A stretch of DNA of 64,000 nt. Source: Pseudomonas asturiensis (GTDB lineage Bacteria > Pseudomonadota > Gammaproteobacteria > Pseudomonadales > Pseudomonadaceae). Position numbers and translations under genes: made by a program. The DNA is taken from positions 248,001 to 312,000 of the forward strand of contig NZ_FRDA01000003.1 of NCBI RefSeq assembly GCF_900143095.1, in the 5' to 3' direction. Under the pieces are notes generated by a model. That model had not been told where the DNA came from. It did no database searches and worked only from the letters and a program-made list of their open reading frames with translations. Positions 10,796 to 19,143 of this stretch are shown here, one piece after another. Within the stretch, counting starts at the first letter, position 1. Each line of letters begins with the position of its first letter.

Positions 10796-10832
10796 AATTT
10801 CCTGGAGGCATCCGACTGGCTCCTTTTGGCCT
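10796..10832 (+). repeat. 37-bp direct repeat, left copy, flanking the 11029-11694 gene
   Basis: Matches 11792-11828 with five differences. Both copies start TAATTTCCT and end CGACTGGCTCCTTTTGGCC. They lie on either side of the AT-rich membrane-protein gene, as if it had entered by recombination between them or been duplicated with one copy. Confidence 0.65.
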
Positions 10833-11028
10833 GATAAGGGGCAGCAATCGTTTCAATCATGGGCCTGGCTTATGCGGCGTTTGCGTCTGACTTGACCCTA
10901 CGCATGCTCAACGAATTTTGGCAATCACCGAGACGGGGATAACGGGCTGATCGCGCCACTGACCTGTCAGGCGTACGTAAGAGCGTTGATGCCGTAACCT
11001 ACATGTCCGCAGAACATCTGAAATAGAG

Positions 11029-11694
11029 CTAGTCTAGAAAAACTGTGCTCATGCTTTTTCTCTTTCTTGAGTTGAACAAATCAAATATGGTCTTGTTGGC
11101 CTCAATAAACCTTGTTTTCCATTGCTGAATGGTAATGTCGTTTGATTTGTGGACGTAAAAATTTATCAGGCAGTTATGAAGGTAGTGTAGAGACGTTAAG
11201 TATTCGTTTATTGAATCCATCAGTTTGACGTGCTCGACGGCTGAGTCCTGGCTCAATGAAGCCCCCCAAAAGCCAAGCTCGCTATTCACGGAAGTAAGAG
11301 ATTGGGCATAGAGTTTCAGTTCGTTGTTATTATCAACTACTTTCTCTAGATTAGACTTTGCTTGAGAATCACTAGGCACCAACATACCAGCTTCCGGGAC
11401 AAGATTGAACAGCAGATTTGCTATTTGAACTGTGGTTGATTCGATCTGAACAAGTGTTGAAATATATAGCTTCTTTGTTGAGTACGCGTCTTCTCTAATC
11501 TTTTGTTTGTGCCACCCTATATATGTGACGACAGCTAGAATGAGAGCTACTACTGTAGCGATTCCGGAAAGGGCCTCAGCCCAACCTGAAGAACTTAACA
11601 AACCTTTTGCTACTAGTCCGAAAAATAAACCAGTCGCGAACGAGCACGCTATCAGGATAGGTAGGATAAAACGGCGATTCGAAATAGCGGCCAT
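11029..11694 (-). CDS. Membrane protein with two N-terminal helices, unknown function
   Basis: 221 aa. Two hydrophobic helices (ILPILIACSFATGLFFGLVA and IATVVALILAVVTYIGW) are followed by about 150 residues of helical cytoplasmic sequence (KQKIREDAYSTKKLYISTL onward). Markedly AT-rich compared with the core genes, which suggests transfer. It is isolated and flanked by the 37-bp direct repeats. Similar two-helix proteins occur next to phage-defence genes, but no effector domain is visible here and no function can be assigned. Confidence 0.55.
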   Translation of the reverse strand: MAAISNRRFILPILIACSFATGLFFGLVAKGLLSSSGWAEALSGIATVVALILAVVTYIGWHKQKIREDAYSTKKLYISTLVQIESTTVQIANLLFNLVPEAGMLVPSDSQAKSNLEKVVDNNNELKLYAQSLTSVNSELGFWGASLSQDSAVEHVKLMDSINEYLTSLHYLHNCLINFYVHKSNDITIQQWKTRFIEANKTIFDLFNSRKRKSMSTVFLD

Positions 11695-11791
11695 GCTTCA
11701 CCAAAGTTCTAGGAGTCAGATCCATTGTGGATCATCAAGTGATTGTTTGGGAGGCCTTATAGGTTTTTTGCAGGGCAGATGTGAATCGCCC

Positions 11792-11828
11792 GTAATTTCC
11801 TAGATGCCTTCGACTGGCTCCTTTTGGC
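11792..11828 (+). repeat. 37-bp direct repeat, right copy
   Basis: Partner of 10796-10832. It continues into GATTTCTGCCTGTCGCGACCGG (11829-11850), which is also found inverted at about 14746-14767, linking it to the dispersed palindrome family. Confidence 0.6.
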
Positions 11829-11959
11829 CGATTTCTGCCTGTCGCGACCGGTTGAAACCGATATCGCCGCGACGATTCAGCCACAAAATTTTCAGCCTTT
11901 ACGCAATGCGCCTCCTCTTTTGCTGTCTGTAACCCTGACTCCGCAAAAGGAAAGGCTTC

Positions 11960-12562
11960 ATGTCGATACGCCCTCTGCTCTGCCTGCTTGCATTGCCGTT
12001 GTTCGCAGGCTGCCAGTTTTTGCCCCATACCAACTACTTTACCGCGCCCGAAAACGAGCCCAACCCTGCCTGGGTACGTATCGTCGACTACACGCAGCAC
12101 GCCGAAATTTACCAATACGAAAACGGCAAACGTTCGGGCGGCGCCGTTCGCACCGGCCCCCTGCCGTTCACCCACACACAGGACGTGGGCATGCCAAAGG
12201 CAGGGCAAGACCTTACATGGGACTATTACGAAACGCAGATCCGACCCGGTATCGAAACGCAAGTGGATCTATTCTGGGAGGGGACACGCACTCGTTCCTG
12301 CTATGTCTCGACTAAGTTCACGCCCCAAGCCGGACGCTATTACCAGTTCAGGCTGACATCCGGCTCATCAGGCAACTGTAGGTTGTACGCATCACTGATC
12401 GAGCGCGACAAGGAAGGAAGCGGTTGGCATCTCACGCCAAACCCGCAGGTGACCTATAACGGCGATGGACCGACGGCCAAAACCCATTACGAGAACAGCC
12501 GCTTTGAGAACCCCAATTATCGTCCACCCGCGGATCTCTATCCGGGGATAGACGTTTACTAA
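11960..12562 (+). CDS. Lipoprotein of unknown function
   Basis: 200 aa with a lipoprotein signal (MSIRPLLCLLALPLFAGC; lipobox LFAG-C18). The mature protein is rich in Tyr, Asn and Pro and has two further Cys (TRSCYVSTKF, SSGNCRLYAS), possibly a disulfide. Ribosome site AAAGGAAAGG at about 11946. It is probably anchored in the outer membrane. No family recognised. It heads a run of small orphan genes (11960-14612), all on the plus strand. Confidence 0.6.
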   Translation: MSIRPLLCLLALPLFAGCQFLPHTNYFTAPENEPNPAWVRIVDYTQHAEIYQYENGKRSGGAVRTGPLPFTHTQDVGMPKAGQDLTWDYYETQIRPGIETQVDLFWEGTRTRSCYVSTKFTPQAGRYYQFRLTSGSSGNCRLYASLIERDKEGSGWHLTPNPQVTYNGDGPTAKTHYENSRFENPNYRPPADLYPGIDVY

Positions 12563-12591
12563 ACAGGTAAACGACTACAAGGAATCGTTGA

Positions 12592-12906
12592 TTGGCTAGC
12601 GCAAAATACTTCCGAATGATCGGTGAGCGAGCCTCAGAGGATCTGTTTGCATGGTCGGCATTTGTCGTGCAAACAGAATTCCTATGGCAAGACACGGCGT
12701 CAGTCCAGGACGCTGTCGCTTGGCAGCGTGTTTGGTTCGAGCTGGAAATACTAAACGGGCTTGCATTGGCGCAATGGGAGGATGAGGGAAAGCCTGATAA
12801 CTGGTCGTGCCGCTGGAACGCCGACTATCGACAAGAAGCGGCGGTCCTGGCGAATGAGTTGTTGGAGCTGCTGTGCGATGCAGTCTGTTCAAAACATGCC
12901 GAATAG
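12592..12906 (+). CDS. Small hypothetical protein
   Basis: 104 aa if translation begins at the TTG at 12592 (AAGGA 8 bases upstream), or 96 aa from the ATG at 12616. Trp-rich and acidic (FAWSAFVVQTEFLWQ, AVAWQRVWFELEILNGLALAQWEDEGKPDNW), helical in appearance and soluble. The small, acidic, Trp-rich make-up resembles immunity proteins of polymorphic toxins, but no toxin gene is adjacent. Function unknown. Confidence 0.45.
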   Translation: MASAKYFRMIGERASEDLFAWSAFVVQTEFLWQDTASVQDAVAWQRVWFELEILNGLALAQWEDEGKPDNWSCRWNADYRQEAAVLANELLELLCDAVCSKHAE

Positions 12907-13005
12907 AAACTCGGCTGCTCAATGAACCTTTGTCTTTGGGGACTTGTCATTACGAAAATGGGCATGACCCGGTATATCCGGCTAGACCTGTCGCAAGGTG
13001 AGTAT

Positions 13006-13212
13006 ATGGAAGACATAGATGATTTTAGATTTAGATGCCACGAGCTACTAGTTGAGCTTGATGCCGCCAATACCAAAATGATGATGATGGTGGTCTCGAA
13101 GAGAGTTTCAGGGCCTGATTGGGATGAGGAAGTCAAAAAGCATCATGAAGCATACAAGGCCTGGAACTCTTTTCTTCATCCCGTTACCGTCCCTCCAGAC
13201 GATCAGCATTAG
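13006..13212 (+). CDS. Small hypothetical protein
   Basis: 68 aa from the ATG at 13006 (MEDIDDFRFRCHELLVELDA), preceded by CAAGGTGAG. An in-frame ATG at 12922 lacks a good ribosome site. Acidic, helical and soluble, with a Met-rich stretch (NTKMMMMVVSKRVSG). Follows the Trp-rich gene on the same strand. Not recognised. Confidence 0.4.
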   Translation: MEDIDDFRFRCHELLVELDAANTKMMMMVVSKRVSGPDWDEEVKKHHEAYKAWNSFLHPVTVPPDDQH

Positions 13213-13625
13213 TTCTTATTAAGTGGCCAGAAGGTTCCCGAACAATGGGGCTGGGCACGACCAAGTGTTGTAAATGCTTCTATCGTATCGGGCCGGAATC
13301 AGTCTGGGGTATCGCCATTGCCAGCTTTGAGTCGAAAGCGGCTTTTAGTAAATGGCGGCTAATGGCCCAGAGTGTGTAAAAACGCTTCACCAAAATTTAA
13401 GTGTCCGCGTCTACGTCAAATCTGAAATTTATCGGTACGTCAGCAGATGTGGATTTTGCGTAGAAGCGCGATTTTCGGTTCGGTTTTGAGTACCTGTCGC
13501 GCTCAAAAACGTTTTTCCACAGCCTCGGCCAGAAGCAGCCATTCATAATCCCTTAAGGTATAGGGATGCTAACCTCGCTAGGCCAAACTGAGGCAAGGCA
13601 CCTGAGAGATTCCGGGGATCAAAAA
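13213..13625. other. Intergenic region with dispersed-repeat sequence
   Basis: No supported gene; a 44-codon frame at 13245 has no features of note. A repeat-family fragment, GGCCAGAAGCAGCC, is at 13527-13540, and AAGCGGCTTTT near 13334 may be an eroded copy. Confidence 0.4.
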
Positions 13626-13937
13626 ATGGAAGAAACACTCTCCTCTACATTTATGCGCACCAAAGGGAAGCCCATAAGTTTCAATGGAAAAACTATCGTT
13701 GCGATCATGGAGATCAAGATCACAGAGCCCAGAACCGTCTTTTCAGTTCGTCGATTGGGCGCTACGAACGGTCGAGTGCAAGGATTGGCATTAAAGATGA
13801 TGGGCGGGCAAATCGTCGTCGAAGGCTCTGGCAACGGCTGTCCCGAAATAGTTTTGTGGTCTGATATCAGTCCCGATGCTTTGGAGATAGAAGTGTTTTC
13901 TAAAGGTGGAAACGTTCTAAAAATCTGGAACGTCTAG
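13626..13937 (+). CDS. Small hypothetical protein
   Basis: 103 aa from the ATG at 13626 (MEETLSSTFMRTKGKPISFN), with GGGGA 7 bases upstream; an in-frame ATG at 13566 gives a longer form without a ribosome site. Beta-rich (FNGKTIVAIMEIKIT, PRTVFSVRRLGA, EIVLWSDI) and soluble. Possibly a small domain protein such as an immunity protein; family not recognised. Confidence 0.45.
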   Translation: MEETLSSTFMRTKGKPISFNGKTIVAIMEIKITEPRTVFSVRRLGATNGRVQGLALKMMGGQIVVEGSGNGCPEIVLWSDISPDALEIEVFSKGGNVLKIWNV

Positions 13938-13952
13938 AAGAGCGCTTTTGGC

Positions 13953-14081
13953 ATGAATGCATGGGTTGGCAATGCTGGAATTCACGTCCACGGGACCGAT
14001 GGCACGATGACGTTGGAATGTAGCGACGGGGTGGGTGATGTCGACTTCTCCGATTATGTGGTTGTTGTGGAAAAACGATAA
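13953..14081 (+). CDS. Possible 42-aa peptide or gene fragment
   Basis: Begins ATG AAT GCA and encodes 42 residues rich in Gly, Asp and Val (NAGIHVHGTDGTMTLECSDG, then VDFSDYVVVVEKR). The protein-like character suggests either a very small gene or the tail of a larger one lost by rearrangement. No clear ribosome site. Weak call. Confidence 0.2.
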   Translation: MNAWVGNAGIHVHGTDGTMTLECSDGVGDVDFSDYVVVVEKR

Positions 14082-14225
14082 TGCACGGAGTTATGTCGGC
14101 TTTGGGTCGACTCCCCCCCATAGTGAACGGCGGAGGTCGTTCAAACCCCTAGCCAAATACACTGTCGCGAAGATCGCACTCAAAAATTTTGGTGCAAGTG
14201 TGCAGCCAAGGAAAAGGGAGGATTC

Positions 14226-14612
14226 ATGAGTCTTGATCTGTGCTTGGAAGCTGATAGTACGCTCACAATTTCGACGCTGAGCAAGGCAGTTGCGAATGCC
14301 GGTGCTTGGGAAATAGAGGTCGCAGGAAATGGGCTATACGCTGAATTTACCTCGGGACTTAAATTGAGTACCAATGACGTACTCGATGCCCCTACGATTT
14401 ATGCTGAGAATACAATGGGTATCGACTTCCCTGTCGCTGTGCGTTGCACCATCAGAATTAAAGGGCCCGAACCAGAGGGGGAGTCGGCTATGGAAGATCT
14501 GGATAAAATCGCTCGGTCCATATCTCAGTCGTGTTCGGCTTTCTTTCTTATTAGCTTTCAGTTCGAAAAAACCTTGTACTGGCGGGATGCGACAGGGCTG
14601 CATCGTCCTTGA
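14226..14612 (+). CDS. Hypothetical protein
   Basis: 128 aa preceded by an excellent ribosome site (AAGGGAGGATTC). The sequence is acidic, with alternating beta-type segments (WEIEVAGNGLYAEFTSGLKL, VRCTIRIKGPEPEG) and a C-terminal helix with LSQSCSAFFLISFQFEKTLYW-type hydrophobicity. No signal peptide. The size, acidity and position in a run of small orphan genes would suit a toxin-immunity protein without its toxin; this is inference only. Confidence 0.5.
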   Translation: MSLDLCLEADSTLTISTLSKAVANAGAWEIEVAGNGLYAEFTSGLKLSTNDVLDAPTIYAENTMGIDFPVAVRCTIRIKGPEPEGESAMEDLDKIARSISQSCSAFFLISFQFEKTLYWRDATGLHRP

Positions 14613-14990
14613 GGTAGGTGCCTGCGCGTCCTCTTTCAGACATTTCCGAATGGTGTTTTTTCGGACGAAAACCCCCCTGAATTGAGGAGCTGCTTTTGGC
14701 CGATCTCTGACTGTCGCCACCGTCAGCTTTGGGTCGGTTTCAGCCGGTCGCGACAGGCAGAAATCGGCCAGAAGCTGCCGGTCAGTCGTTACTTGATGGT
14801 CGTTCTCGCATTGTCGCGCACGACCTAGGCCCTTAGGTTTACGCCATTACAAGAGCCTTCTCCATTGATGGTGGCCCACGTGATCTGCGGGAGCGGCCCT
14901 CCATTGGATCCAGAAACCAGAGTAGGTATACTAGCCATGGCTTAAAGCCATCACGAAATCAATGCCTCTGTCCACGCTTAGGATTATTCG
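14613..14990. other. Intergenic region with a long inverted repeat
   Basis: No gene. A 27-bp imperfect inverted repeat (14690-14716 and 14751-14777) belongs to the dispersed GGCC palindrome family. A possible -10, TATACT (14926-14931), precedes the metallo-beta-lactamase-fold gene by about 60 bp. Confidence 0.5.
14690..14777. repeat. 27-bp inverted repeat of the dispersed palindrome family
   Basis: The left arm 14690-14716 and right arm 14751-14777 are near-perfect reverse complements around a 34-base spacer. Each arm holds CTGGCCGAT-type sequence ending CTGTCG (or CGACAG...CGGCC in reverse). The right arm and its flank also match 11819-11850 in reverse. Confidence 0.7.
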
Positions 14991-16193
14991 ATGCCCCGTT
15001 TTACCGCAATTCCGGTAGGTCAAGGAGATGCGTTCTATTTTGAGCGTGATAACTTTTCGGTGCTTGTGGATGGCGGCAGAAGTACACGATGGATGCGGCA
15101 GAAGCTGGACGAAATAGACGCTCGGCCCCTTGATATTATCGTCTGCACACATAATGACGCTGATCATGTGGACGGTATCATTGGCCTGCTGCGTCAAGAG
15201 CGCGCCTGCGATGAAATATGGCTACCGGGCAAATGGATTGAAGTTATAGGTCACGCGCTGAAGCGCGGTCCGTCAATAGCCGAAAAACTCTTGACGGATA
15301 TCCGTGAGATTCCAATTAAGCGTGCATTAGAAAAAATCGAAAATCTCCGAACTGGAGAGGCGACTACGTACGAAGCGGCGCATGTGCCACCACAGGAGAG
15401 GGAGCAGCCACCAGAGCAACTGACTGACATGGCGATTGAGGACTACTTAAATGAAGCCCAACTTCCATATCGTCACTTCTATTCCCCAGAGATGCGGTAT
15501 CCCTTTATTTATTCCGCGAATAAGCGATCAAGTCTCAAAACTCTTATACAAGCCCTGACTGAAGAGCAAACGACACTATTCATTGAGCTGATTGATGCCT
15601 TGGACCGCATCATGCTTGTCGCATTATTGGCGTTACATCACGAAATCCCAATACGTTGGTTTGAATATGACACAACTCACCCCAGTGGTGGCATCGAGAA
15701 CGTGCTGGTTCCGCTAAACGCACGTGAAATCCAATTTCACAAACCTCGGGACAACTCTGTTATGGATGTGATCGGGTTGACGGTAGTCAATAAGGAGAGC
15801 TTGGTGCTGTGGGCACCACCGGCCCAGAGTATGCCAGGGGTACTTTTTTGTGCAGACTCCCAGCTGACTGATATCGACCTCTCCGCCATCGCGCTAAATA
15901 ACGCGATCTGCACAGCCCCCCATCATGGCTCCAGTGATAACGATTGCGCGTACGGCCACATTTCACGGGCATTTCAGGATTCCCAATCTCTGGTCTGGGC
16001 CCGCAGCGATGGACGTTATAGACAGCGCCCAGGGGTCGCCTACCTGAATACAACCAACCGCTTTTGCACTGTCTGCCGACCAGCAGAAACAGCCCCATAC
16101 CAGACGGCTGCACAACATCTGAACTTCACCCCAAGTAATGGGCGGTGGACACCTGATGGGACGCGTCAGTGCAATTGCGCTCCGGCTCCTTGA
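14991..16193 (+). CDS. ComEC-like metallo-beta-lactamase-fold hydrolase
   Basis: 400 aa, soluble. The N-terminus reads as an MBL domain of the ComEC/Rec2 type: FTAIPVGQGDAFYFE, SVLVDGG, then the metal site THNDADHVDG (His54, Asp56, Asp58, His59). The C-terminal half has LFCADSQLTDIDL and the conserved ICTAPHHGSSDN. There are none of the membrane helices of true ComEC. Such free-standing proteins bind two metals and act on phosphodiesters or related bonds, and they recur in defence and accessory islands. The substrate is unknown. A tiny convergent gene lies 61 bp beyond its stop, with a strong hairpin between them. Confidence 0.75.
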   Translation: MPRFTAIPVGQGDAFYFERDNFSVLVDGGRSTRWMRQKLDEIDARPLDIIVCTHNDADHVDGIIGLLRQERACDEIWLPGKWIEVIGHALKRGPSIAEKLLTDIREIPIKRALEKIENLRTGEATTYEAAHVPPQEREQPPEQLTDMAIEDYLNEAQLPYRHFYSPEMRYPFIYSANKRSSLKTLIQALTEEQTTLFIELIDALDRIMLVALLALHHEIPIRWFEYDTTHPSGGIENVLVPLNAREIQFHKPRDNSVMDVIGLTVVNKESLVLWAPPAQSMPGVLFCADSQLTDIDLSAIALNNAICTAPHHGSSDNDCAYGHISRAFQDSQSLVWARSDGRYRQRPGVAYLNTTNRFCTVCRPAETAPYQTAAQHLNFTPSNGRWTPDGTRQCNCAPAP

Positions 16194-16214
16194 TACCAAG
16201 AAATTACATTGAAA

Positions 16215-16246
16215 TGATAAAAGCTACTGTTACGTAGCTTTTATCA
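16215..16246. terminator. Bidirectional terminator between convergent genes
   Basis: A perfect 13-bp inverted repeat (TGATAAAAGCTAC / GTAGCTTTTATCA) with a 6-base loop. The A-rich and T-rich flanks let it terminate both the plus-strand MBL gene and the minus-strand 42-codon gene. Confidence 0.8.
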
Positions 16247-16254
16247 GTTACAAG

Positions 16255-16383
16255 TTACTTTTTAGAAGACTTGCTTGGCTTCAAGTCGGGATTATTACCT
16301 TGCGTGTCTTTATTATCGCGACGACGCTTATCTACTTTCCCGGTTGATTTGGCAATAGGCTTTGGACCTGGTTTGAGCGCCAT
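16255..16383 (-). CDS. 42-aa basic peptide, convergent partner of the MBL-fold gene
   Basis: Reads MALKPGPKPIAKSTGKVDKR, then RRDNKDTQGNNPDLKPSKSSKK. Highly basic and Pro/Lys-rich, with no hydrophobic segment, so probably disordered and perhaps nucleic-acid or ribosome binding. It has its own stop just beside the shared terminator, which supports a real transcript. There is no strong ribosome site (AGGAAGACTGT upstream). I recall short peptides of this kind near MBL-fold genes, but this is not certain. Too short for ordinary gene callers. Confidence 0.5.
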   Translation of the reverse strand: MALKPGPKPIAKSTGKVDKRRRDNKDTQGNNPDLKPSKSSKK

Positions 16384-16770
16384 ACAGTCTTCCTCACATT
16401 GATATGGATACTAGTAACGCACAACGATCCTAATACTGTTAATAAGAGTTTTCAAGAGGCTTGGAAATCAGTTTTTAGCCCCTTAAAAAATGTAACTTCT
16501 TTTACAGAATCGACTACCTTTCCAACTCTAAACCATTGATTTAATTGGTGTAGCGTACCTACTACCAAAGCAAGCATAGAGATATTCAATATCGTGCTGG
16601 GCACTGGAGACCATTTCTCTCAATTCTGAGAAGGGCCGCTTTTGGCCGATACCTGACGATCAAGAGCGCTGCCTGCAAGCGACGTCTCCGGAGCGGTACA
16701 CCTGGAGTATCTGCGCCTAGATCAGCTAGCGGCTGTTGAAAATACCCTGTCTGAACGAAGAGTCAGGACC
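16384..16770. other. Intergenic region with a palindromic repeat
   Basis: No coding sequence is evident. GGCCGCTTTTGGCC lies at 16634-16647, marking the boundary between the MBL cargo and the LysR/oxidoreductase cargo. Confidence 0.5.
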
Positions 16771-17673
16771 TCAGCGAAGTTCGATCAGCATATCCAGAAA
16801 AGCGCGTACCGCAGGATTGGTGCGACGGCTTTCGGGCCAAATGGCGGTGATATTGTGCCTCTGTACCGCGAATTCGGAGAGTATCGGGACCAGCTCCTTA
16901 CGCTTCACCCTCGGAGCTGCCATGAAGCTCGCGGCTATTCCTATACCCGTGCCCGCGGCCATTGCTTCCAAAATAGCCTCGCTTGCATCAACGACGACGG
17001 ACGATGACGGCAGTATTTCGATCTCTTTATCTGCGATGCGAAACGGCCAGCGTAAGGTTTGACCGGTGTTTTGATAGCGTAGGTTCACCGTTTCATGCTC
17101 CGCCAGCTCATCAGGATGCTGAGGCGTTCCGCACCTTGCCAAGTAGTCAGGAGAGGCGTAGCAACCGAGCTTGTATGGCAAGAGCCGACGGGACAAAAGC
17201 GATGAGTCCGAAAGCTCACCGATCCTTACCGCAAGATCAATGCCTTCCTCGACCAGGTTCACGATCTGGTCGCTTAGCCGCAGGTCGATCAATACCTTCG
17301 GGTAGCGTTTACGAAACTCGCTGATGGCAGGCGCGATGATATGCAACCCGATGGGAAGTGATGCCGCAATCCGTAACGTGCCAGCAGGCTCGGAGCGTGC
17401 TGACTTAGCCACCTGCTCGATCTCTTCTGCATGACGCAACAGCTGCAACACACGCTCATGAATATCGCGGCCTTCAACGGTGAGGGTCAGCGAGCGTGTG
17501 GTGCGGGTGAACAGCGACACCCCGAAATGACGTTCTAGGCGCTGGATGCTTTTACTGATCGCCGAGGGCGAAATGGACAGCGAGCGGGCCGCAGCCCTGT
17601 AGCTGCCCAGAGAGCCGGCGCGGGCGAATGCGATCAATCCGCTCAGTCGTTCAAATCCGATTGGTTCCTTCAT
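16771..17673 (-). CDS. LysR-family transcriptional regulator
   Basis: 300 aa. N-terminal winged helix-turn-helix ([52 protein letters not shown]) and a C-terminal periplasmic-binding-like effector domain (about residues 90-300). Divergent from the oxidoreductase gene, with 87 bp between the starts. That is the usual LysR layout, so it probably controls the oxidoreductase and the monooxygenase-like gene. An ATC-N9-GAT palindrome at 17703-17719 is a likely binding site. Confidence 0.92.
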
Positions 17674-17702
17674 GGCACCATTGAAACGACTTTCAACCTT
17701 AT

Positions 17703-17719
17703 TATCAACCTGGCTGATA
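17703..17719. promoter_or_regulatory. Likely LysR operator
   Basis: TATCA-N7-TGATA lies between the divergent LysR and oxidoreductase starts and contains the classic ATC-N9-GAT LysR box. Binding by the adjacent regulator is inferred. Confidence 0.5.
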
Positions 17720-17760
17720 GGGGTTAACTTAAGTCATCCCCCATCGATAACGAGGTTGTG

Positions 17761-18774
17761 ATGAACGACACAATGAAAGCTGTGCAGTTGCACGAATTTG
17801 GCGGCCCTGAAGTGTTGCGCTACGAGGATGCGCCCAAACCCATGGCACAACCTGGCGAAGTGCTTGTCCGCGTCCATGCGGCGAGCCTTAACCCGCCAGA
17901 CCTTTTTCTACGAGACGGCTATCGTGCCCTACCCCCTGAGTGGCGGCCAGACGCCAAGTTTCCGCTGACTTTAGGCACGGACGTATCGGGAGAGGTCGTC
18001 GCGCTCGGGGACGGAGTTTCCAGATTCAGCGTCGGTGACAACGTCTACGCAATGGTGCGCTTTCCGAAAGATTTGATGACTGGCAGCGGCGCCTACGCCG
18101 AATACATACGCATCCATGAGACCGAGTTGGCTTTGAAACCCAACGGGATAGACCACGTCCAGGCCGCAGGTGCGCCCATGTCGTTGCTTACTGTCTGGCA
18201 GTTTCTGATTGAGCTGGGCCATGACGAGCCAAATCCCTTTCAGTCGTTTCGACATGAGCCAGTCCCGCTGCGAGGCAAGACCGTGCTGGTAAACGGTGCC
18301 GGCGGTGGCGTGGGGCATCTGGCAGTACAGGTTGCCAAATGGAAAGGTGCGCGCGTCATCGCGGTTGCCTCCGGTAAGCATGAGAGCCTGCTTCGCGACC
18401 TGGGCGCAGAGGAATTTATCGATCACACAATGACGGCCGCTGAAAGCGTCGCGAAGGATGTGGATCTGGTGATTGACGCCGTCGGTGGTGCGAATATGGA
18501 ACGCTTTCTGAGCGTCATAAGACCGGGCGGCGCCCTCTTCCTGGTCAATCCCATGGGTTTCTGCGCGCATAAAGAAGCAGCTGATCTGGGCATCACCGTT
18601 TCCTCAACGCAGGTGCGCTCCAACGGTACCCAACTGGCAGAGGCTGGCCGCTTATTGGATAACGGTACTGTCCGCGTGATGATCGACAGTACGTTTGCGC
18701 TTGCCCAGGCATCGGATGCGCATCACCGAGCTTCACGGGGAAGTATTCAAGGAAAGATCGTGCTTATCGCCTGA
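17761..18774 (+). CDS. NADP-dependent quinone oxidoreductase/alcohol dehydrogenase (zinc-free MDR type)
   Basis: 337 aa of the medium-chain dehydrogenase/reductase superfamily. GroES-like N-terminal domain (MKAVQLHEFGGPEVLRYEDAPKP typical of quinone oxidoreductases) and Rossmann domain with VNGAGGGVGHLAVQVAK. The zinc-binding Cys/His set is absent, which favours NADPH-dependent reduction of quinones or activated alkenes. The start is the ATG at 17761. Followed 66 bp later by a monooxygenase-domain gene; both are probably induced by the divergent LysR protein. Confidence 0.88.
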   Translation: MNDTMKAVQLHEFGGPEVLRYEDAPKPMAQPGEVLVRVHAASLNPPDLFLRDGYRALPPEWRPDAKFPLTLGTDVSGEVVALGDGVSRFSVGDNVYAMVRFPKDLMTGSGAYAEYIRIHETELALKPNGIDHVQAAGAPMSLLTVWQFLIELGHDEPNPFQSFRHEPVPLRGKTVLVNGAGGGVGHLAVQVAKWKGARVIAVASGKHESLLRDLGAEEFIDHTMTAAESVAKDVDLVIDAVGGANMERFLSVIRPGGALFLVNPMGFCAHKEAADLGITVSSTQVRSNGTQLAEAGRLLDNGTVRVMIDSTFALAQASDAHHRASRGSIQGKIVLIA

Positions 18775-18840
18775 GTTATCAATGCCTCCAATTTCAGAGC
18801 CGATCTGTAATTGGGGTCTACACCAAAAAGGATGGCAAAA

Positions 18841-19143
18841 ATGCTCATCGTAGCTGGCTACCTATACGTCTCGTCCGAAGACATCGAGCGATTTCAGGGC
18901 GAGTTTCAGACCTTTGCAGTCGCGACACGACAACGTAAAGGAAATATTTCTTACGACGCCGCAATTGAAGACCCAAAATCCGGAAAACTTATTCTATTAG
19001 AACGCTGGACTGATCAAGCTGCGCTTAGCGCTCATCTTAACGCCATAGACACCGTACAGTTCGTAAACCGATGGGAGCGGTTGATGCGAGGCGATATTAG
19101 AAAGTACGACGCTTCGAACGAACGGGATCTTATGACGCAGTAG
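18841..19143 (+). CDS. Antibiotic-biosynthesis-monooxygenase (ABM) domain protein
   Basis: 100 aa from the ATG at 18841 (MLIVAGYLYVSSEDIERFQ) with AAGGA 7 bases before it; in-frame starts at 18811 and 18832 are less likely. It has the ABM ferredoxin-like fold signature: RKGNISYDAAIEDPKSGKLILLERWTDQAALSAHL. These small dimeric proteins act as cofactor-free monooxygenases or quinone/aldehyde detoxifiers such as YgiN. The pairing with a quinone-oxidoreductase-type enzyme fits a quinone stress role. Confidence 0.8.
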   Translation: MLIVAGYLYVSSEDIERFQGEFQTFAVATRQRKGNISYDAAIEDPKSGKLILLERWTDQAALSAHLNAIDTVQFVNRWERLMRGDIRKYDASNERDLMTQ

